Shown here: positions 32,313-35,388 of the stretch, in pieces
Layout: each line of letters starts with the position of its first letter
Numbering within the stretch: position 1 is the stretch's first letter
Origin: Lachnospiraceae bacterium
GTDB taxonomy: Bacteria; Bacillota_A; Clostridia; Lachnospirales; Lachnospiraceae
DNA: 35,388 nucleotides
Assembly (NCBI GenBank): GCA_016291475.1
Contig: JAEEXJ010000022.1
Span: 1-35,388 of the forward strand
Direction: 5' to 3'
Position numbers and translations under genes: made by a program
Notes under the pieces: generated by a model
What the model was told of the DNA's origin: nothing
Databases searched by the model: none
What the model saw: only the letters and a program-made list of their open reading frames with translations

Positions 32313-34061
32313 ATGCGTTTGCTTAATAAGATCAGTAAAAAAATAAAATGGCCGACTCTTAAAACCCGTTTATGGTGGATACTGGGATATGCCCGCAAGT
32401 ATTGGAAGCAGATGCTTCTTTATGTCTTGCTCGGACTGTCGGGTACTGCACTTACTTTTGTCAGTGCGCTCGTTTCAAAGAATCTTGTTGATATCGTAAC
32501 AGGGCATGATACGGGGCAGGTTGTATCTACTTTCGTCACAATGATATGCATGACACTTGCCTCTACTTTGATCGGACAGATATCCTCGTATTTTTCTACC
32601 ATGGTAAGTTTGAAGGTGGAAAATAATATCAAAGCCGATATCTTCGAAAAGATCATGGTATCGGATTGGGAAGAACTCGGCAGATTCCGTACGGGAGACC
32701 TTCTGGTTCGCTGGAGCGGGGACTCTTCGAGCCTTGCAAGCGGAATTCTCAATTACATTCCGAATATGATCGTATTTTTTGTTAAGTTCGTCATCGCATT
32801 TTGCATGATGGCTTATTACGATATTTCTTTTGCTTTTATTTCTCTAGTAGGTATTCCTTTTACATTTCTAATTTCCCGTAAGCTTACACAAAGAATGAGA
32901 AAAAGTAATGCCCGCAGCATGACCATGAATTCCAGAATAAGCTCTTTTAATCAGGAAGCATTTTCCAACATACAGACCATCAAGGCATTTGATCTTATAA
33001 AGTCATATATCGATGAATTAAAAGAAATCCAGGAAGATCAGGTTAAGATCAGATTGAGCTATCAGAGGATTTCAATCATCACTTCTATCCTAATGGTTTC
33101 GGTGGGGCTTCTTGTTTCCTATACTTCCTACGGATGGGGTATTTACAGAGTGTGGAGCGGTGTTATCACCTATGGAACAATGACCATGTTCCTGACTCTT
33201 TCCTCCACTTTAAGCGGCTCTCTCAATAACCTGCTAACCCTTATTCCTTCCGGTATTCCTCTGGCCGGTGCTGCATCCAGACTTATGGAGATTGAGAATT
33301 TACATGAAGAGGATTTCTCGGGCCGTGATGAAGTAAAGAAGTACTTTGAAGAGCACGGTAAAGGCGGTCTTGGTATTAAGATTGACGATGTAAAATATAC
33401 CTATAAAAACGGAAATGAAGTATATGACGGAGTCTCCCTTTACGCGGATCCCAATGAAGTTGTTGCTCTCATCGGACCTTCGGGAGAGGGTAAGACCACT
33501 ATGCTGAGGCTCCTTCTGGCACTTATAAGACCTGCGGAGGGAAGTGCCGTGGTGTATGGTATAAATGCTGATCCGTTTCCTCTGACTTCTTCCGTTCGTC
33601 AGCTTATTTCGTATGTTCCTCAGGGAAATACCATGTTTTCCGGAACAATCGCAGATAATATGCGAAAGGTCAAAAAAGATGCAACGGATGATGAGATAAT
33701 AGACGCGCTTAAGACAGCGTGTGCATGGAAGTTTGTAGAAAAATTGCCGAATGGTATTAACAGCGAGATCAAAGAAAGGGGCGGCGGCTTCTCGGAAGGC
33801 CAGGCCCAGCGGCTTTCCATCGCAAGGGCGATACTTAGAAGATCACCCATACTCTTGCTGGACGAAGCTACTTCAGCTCTTGACCCCGAAACTTCAAAAC
33901 AATTGCTTAAAAATATAACAGAGGATAAATATCCCAGAACCTGTATCCTGACAACTCACAGACCGGCAATGCTTAAAGGCTGTGACAGGGTTTACAGGAT
34001 AGCTGACAAACATTGTCATGAACTAAGTAAAGAAGAAATCAGGGAAGTCATTAATTCGTGA
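32313..34061 (+). CDS. ABC exporter (fused membrane and ATPase domains)
   Basis: A 582-residue half-transporter. Residues ~25-320 are the six-helix exporter domain; ~350-582 the ATPase. It has Walker A 'GPSGEGKTT' from G388, Q-loop 'SYVPQGN', signature 'FSEGQAQRLSIARA' (variant of LSGGQ, with F and E), Walker B 'ILLLDEATSALD' and H-loop 'TTHR'. There is no C39 peptidase domain at the N-terminus, so if it exports the protein at 31672 the leader must be removed by another enzyme or kept. No clear ribosome site precedes ATG 32313. Its 3' end overlaps that of the minus-strand kinase-like gene by 11 bases. Confidence 0.93.
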   Translation: MRLLNKISKKIKWPTLKTRLWWILGYARKYWKQMLLYVLLGLSGTALTFVSALVSKNLVDIVTGHDTGQVVSTFVTMICMTLASTLIGQISSYFSTMVSLKVENNIKADIFEKIMVSDWEELGRFRTGDLLVRWSGDSSSLASGILNYIPNMIVFFVKFVIAFCMMAYYDISFAFISLVGIPFTFLISRKLTQRMRKSNARSMTMNSRISSFNQEAFSNIQTIKAFDLIKSYIDELKEIQEDQVKIRLSYQRISIITSILMVSVGLLVSYTSYGWGIYRVWSGVITYGTMTMFLTLSSTLSGSLNNLLTLIPSGIPLAGAASRLMEIENLHEEDFSGRDEVKKYFEEHGKGGLGIKIDDVKYTYKNGNEVYDGVSLYADPNEVVALIGPSGEGKTTMLRLLLALIRPAEGSAVVYGINADPFPLTSSVRQLISYVPQGNTMFSGTIADNMRKVKKDATDDEIIDALKTACAWKFVEKLPNGINSEIKERGGGFSEGQAQRLSIARAILRRSPILLLDEATSALDPETSKQLLKNITEDKYPRTCILTTHRPAMLKGCDRVYRIADKHCHELSKEEIREVINS

Positions 34062-35247
34062 TGTAATCCTGTAAGATCTTCTGAGCCTCCGGGTCTTTGG
34101 TGCAATACAGCCTTAATGAGGTGACTGCTTCCGATACCGGTTCAAGGTCATTGATCATTTTTTCCAGAGATGCCGAATTCCAAAGAGGAGAGATGGTGCG
34201 TCTGCTCAAGGTTACCAAAGCTTTTTCGAAGTTCAGCTTTTCAATACTGTTTTCGGGAGCCTGTTTCAGAAAGACAACACCGCCCAAGGGATAATCTCTG
34301 TTACTGAAGATTTCCGATGTTCCGCACCAGGGAATTCCGAATACAGTGGGTATACCGTTTAAAATGCCGATAAGGTTGAGGTCCCCGTTAATGTCCTCAG
34401 CATCGGAATAAGTAGTCCAAAGACGGGCATGAGTTGATTTTCCGGTTCCAGAGGGGGCGGAGAATAACCATGCTTTTTCTTTGTAAAGAACCGAAGCTGA
34501 GTGGATTGCATACATCCCCTTGCTTTCAGCCAGCATTAAGAAAGGAATCCTGATCGCGTGGAAGATTTCCTCGGCAGCGGTCTTTGCATCGTAACCTTCC
34601 TTCAGGCGGATTAGGGCCTTGTGACCTTCCTTTTGAATATACATATCCTTAACACAGATATTCTTCTTATATCTGATGATATGGTAAGAGACTGATCCGG
34701 AGATGGTCATCTCGGATGCATCTGTAAGGATTGTCTCTTTTTCGGAAACTGTGATATCTTTTTCAGTGGTGCATACAAAGAGATCGGCACTTGTTTCAAA
34801 GTCCGATCTGAAAGAGGCAAATTTGGCGTCAGTGAGGGCAGGATCTATAGACAGTTCCAGATTGAATCCTGCGATTGTAATCTTTAACGGCTCTGAAAAT
34901 CCTGCATTTTGAAATGCATCTTCCAAAGTGATCGAGCCTTCATCTGCCTCTATGTCAGGCATATGAGGTTTTTCGCTTAGTATTATACCAAGCTTTTTCA
35001 GCTGATCTAAGAAAGCTTTGATATCTGAGGAAGCATCGCAGGTGGAATCGCCGGAAATCTGATTTTCCGATAAATATACGGATATAAGGTCATCTTCGGA
35101 ATCAAAGTTTTCAAGCATATTCCAGATATCTGCACCGGAACTGCTTATCCTGATACCGCGTTTATGATCGCTGATGCTTTGCCCGAAGGGAAGCAGATAA
35201 CAGCTTTTTCCTATATTTATCAATGTAAAATATGGGTTTTTATACAT
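34051..35247 (-). CDS. PqqD domain fused to an HPr-kinase-like P-loop domain
   Basis: A 398-residue protein. Residues ~10-95 show a PqqD-type fold ('YLLPFGQSISDHKRGIRISS', then 'GADIWNMLENFDSEDDLISV'). The C-terminal half resembles HPr kinase/phosphorylase: 'AIHSASVLYKEKAWLFSAPS' leading to the P-loop at ~263-272 ('APSGTGKSTH'), then 'DINGDLNLI' and 'FGIPWCGTSEIF'. In lasso clusters such as paeninodin a related kinase phosphorylates the precursor peptide. Here the leader-binding and kinase parts are in one chain. ATG 35247 was chosen because GTGAGGTT lies just before it; an in-frame ATG at 35277 has no good site. The gene is convergent with the ABC gene and divergent from the next one. Confidence 0.85.
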   Translation of the reverse strand: MYKNPYFTLINIGKSCYLLPFGQSISDHKRGIRISSSGADIWNMLENFDSEDDLISVYLSENQISGDSTCDASSDIKAFLDQLKKLGIILSEKPHMPDIEADEGSITLEDAFQNAGFSEPLKITIAGFNLELSIDPALTDAKFASFRSDFETSADLFVCTTEKDITVSEKETILTDASEMTISGSVSYHIIRYKKNICVKDMYIQKEGHKALIRLKEGYDAKTAAEEIFHAIRIPFLMLAESKGMYAIHSASVLYKEKAWLFSAPSGTGKSTHARLWTTYSDAEDINGDLNLIGILNGIPTVFGIPWCGTSEIFSNRDYPLGGVVFLKQAPENSIEKLNFEKALVTLSRRTISPLWNSASLEKMINDLEPVSEAVTSLRLYCTKDPEAQKILQDYITN

Positions 35248-35299
35248 ATGAACCTCACTGTCGGAATATTTTATCATTCATGAGGCAAAACTTCCATTT

Positions 35300-35388
35300 A
35301 TGACGGATAAAGATACTCAAAAATCAAATCCCGAAACCCTGCTCAGAGAGGGTAAGGCAGTCTGTATTTCTCCGCGAGGCTACAGCAT
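35300..35388 (+). CDS. Start of a putative S24/S26-family peptidase (truncated by the window end)
   Basis: An open frame of 29 codons runs from ATG 35300 to the window edge without a stop. The last residues, 'LLREGKAVCISPRGYSM', resemble the N-terminus of S24/S26 (LexA/signal-peptidase-like) proteins, where 'P.G.SM.P' holds the catalytic serine. From memory such peptidases occur beside PqqD and ABC genes in Lachnospiraceae. If right, it could cut the leader of the protein at 31672. The frame is cut exactly at the motif, so the assignment is tentative. Confidence 0.5.
   Translation, partial: MTDKDTQKSNPETLLREGKAVCISPRGYS

Noticed and set aside
30325..35388. A true lasso-peptide cluster
   Set aside because: No asparagine-synthetase-like macrocyclase or transglutaminase-like peptidase is visible, and the candidate substrate is a 184-aa protein; only the accessory parts match.
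1..35388. CRISPR arrays, tRNA or rRNA genes, prophage
   Set aside because: No regularly spaced repeats, cloverleaf-like intergenic segments or phage structural genes were seen; intergenic gaps are short and accounted for.

Overview
The window looks like chromosomal DNA from an anaerobic Firmicute of the Lachnospiraceae type (Butyrivibrio-like). The reasons are a complete six-gene Rnf complex in Clostridia order (C-D-G-E-A-B), strong AGGAGG-type ribosome sites, a Gram-positive form of Pel polysaccharide genes, and frequent 'EGxYAASG'-type secreted small proteins, of which one is present here. The species cannot be fixed from the sequence alone.

Left part (1-4430): the 3' end of an S1-domain protein, a CheR methyltransferase, a decayed paralogue of a secreted protein, a HicB/HicA toxin-antitoxin pair, a YprB-like DEDD exonuclease, and the intact secreted protein. 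Good promoters and hairpin terminators separate these units.

Rnf part (4437-10847): rnfCDGEAB encodes the membrane ferredoxin:NAD+ oxidoreductase that couples electron flow to ion pumping. RnfE carries an unusual four-Cys, acidic tail. A membrane-anchored GH25-like protein that lacks the usual acidic catalytic residues follows almost directly. A perfect 38-bp-arm palindrome (10854-10938) then separates this unit from a convergent AP2/HNH-like gene.

Large operon (11764-31554): fifteen tightly packed or overlapping genes on the + strand. It starts with thrC and an M24 aminopeptidase P, then a stand-alone PqqD-like (RRE-type) protein. Next come five genes matching the Gram-positive Pel system (PelD fused to an epimerase-like domain, PelE, a DUF2194 PelA-like protein, PelF, PelG). 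After these come a DUF2304 protein, a GT4 and a GT2 glycosyltransferase, a DUF4874/DUF4832 protein, a large GT-C-like membrane protein, a Stealth-type sugar-phosphate transferase and an NTP_transf_5 nucleotidyltransferase. The likely output is a c-di-GMP-controlled exopolysaccharide with further glycan or phosphoglycan decoration.

Right end (31566-35388): a protein with a leader-like N-terminus and a Gly/Glu linker behind its own promoter, an ABC exporter, a convergent PqqD-HPr-kinase-like fusion, and the start of a divergent gene that resembles S24/S26 peptidases. With the nucleotidyltransferase and the 89-aa PqqD protein, this parts list resembles the tailoring and export genes of kinase-containing lasso-peptide clusters, but no macrocyclase is visible and the substrate is a small protein instead of a short peptide. 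This is the best candidate for an undescribed system in the window.
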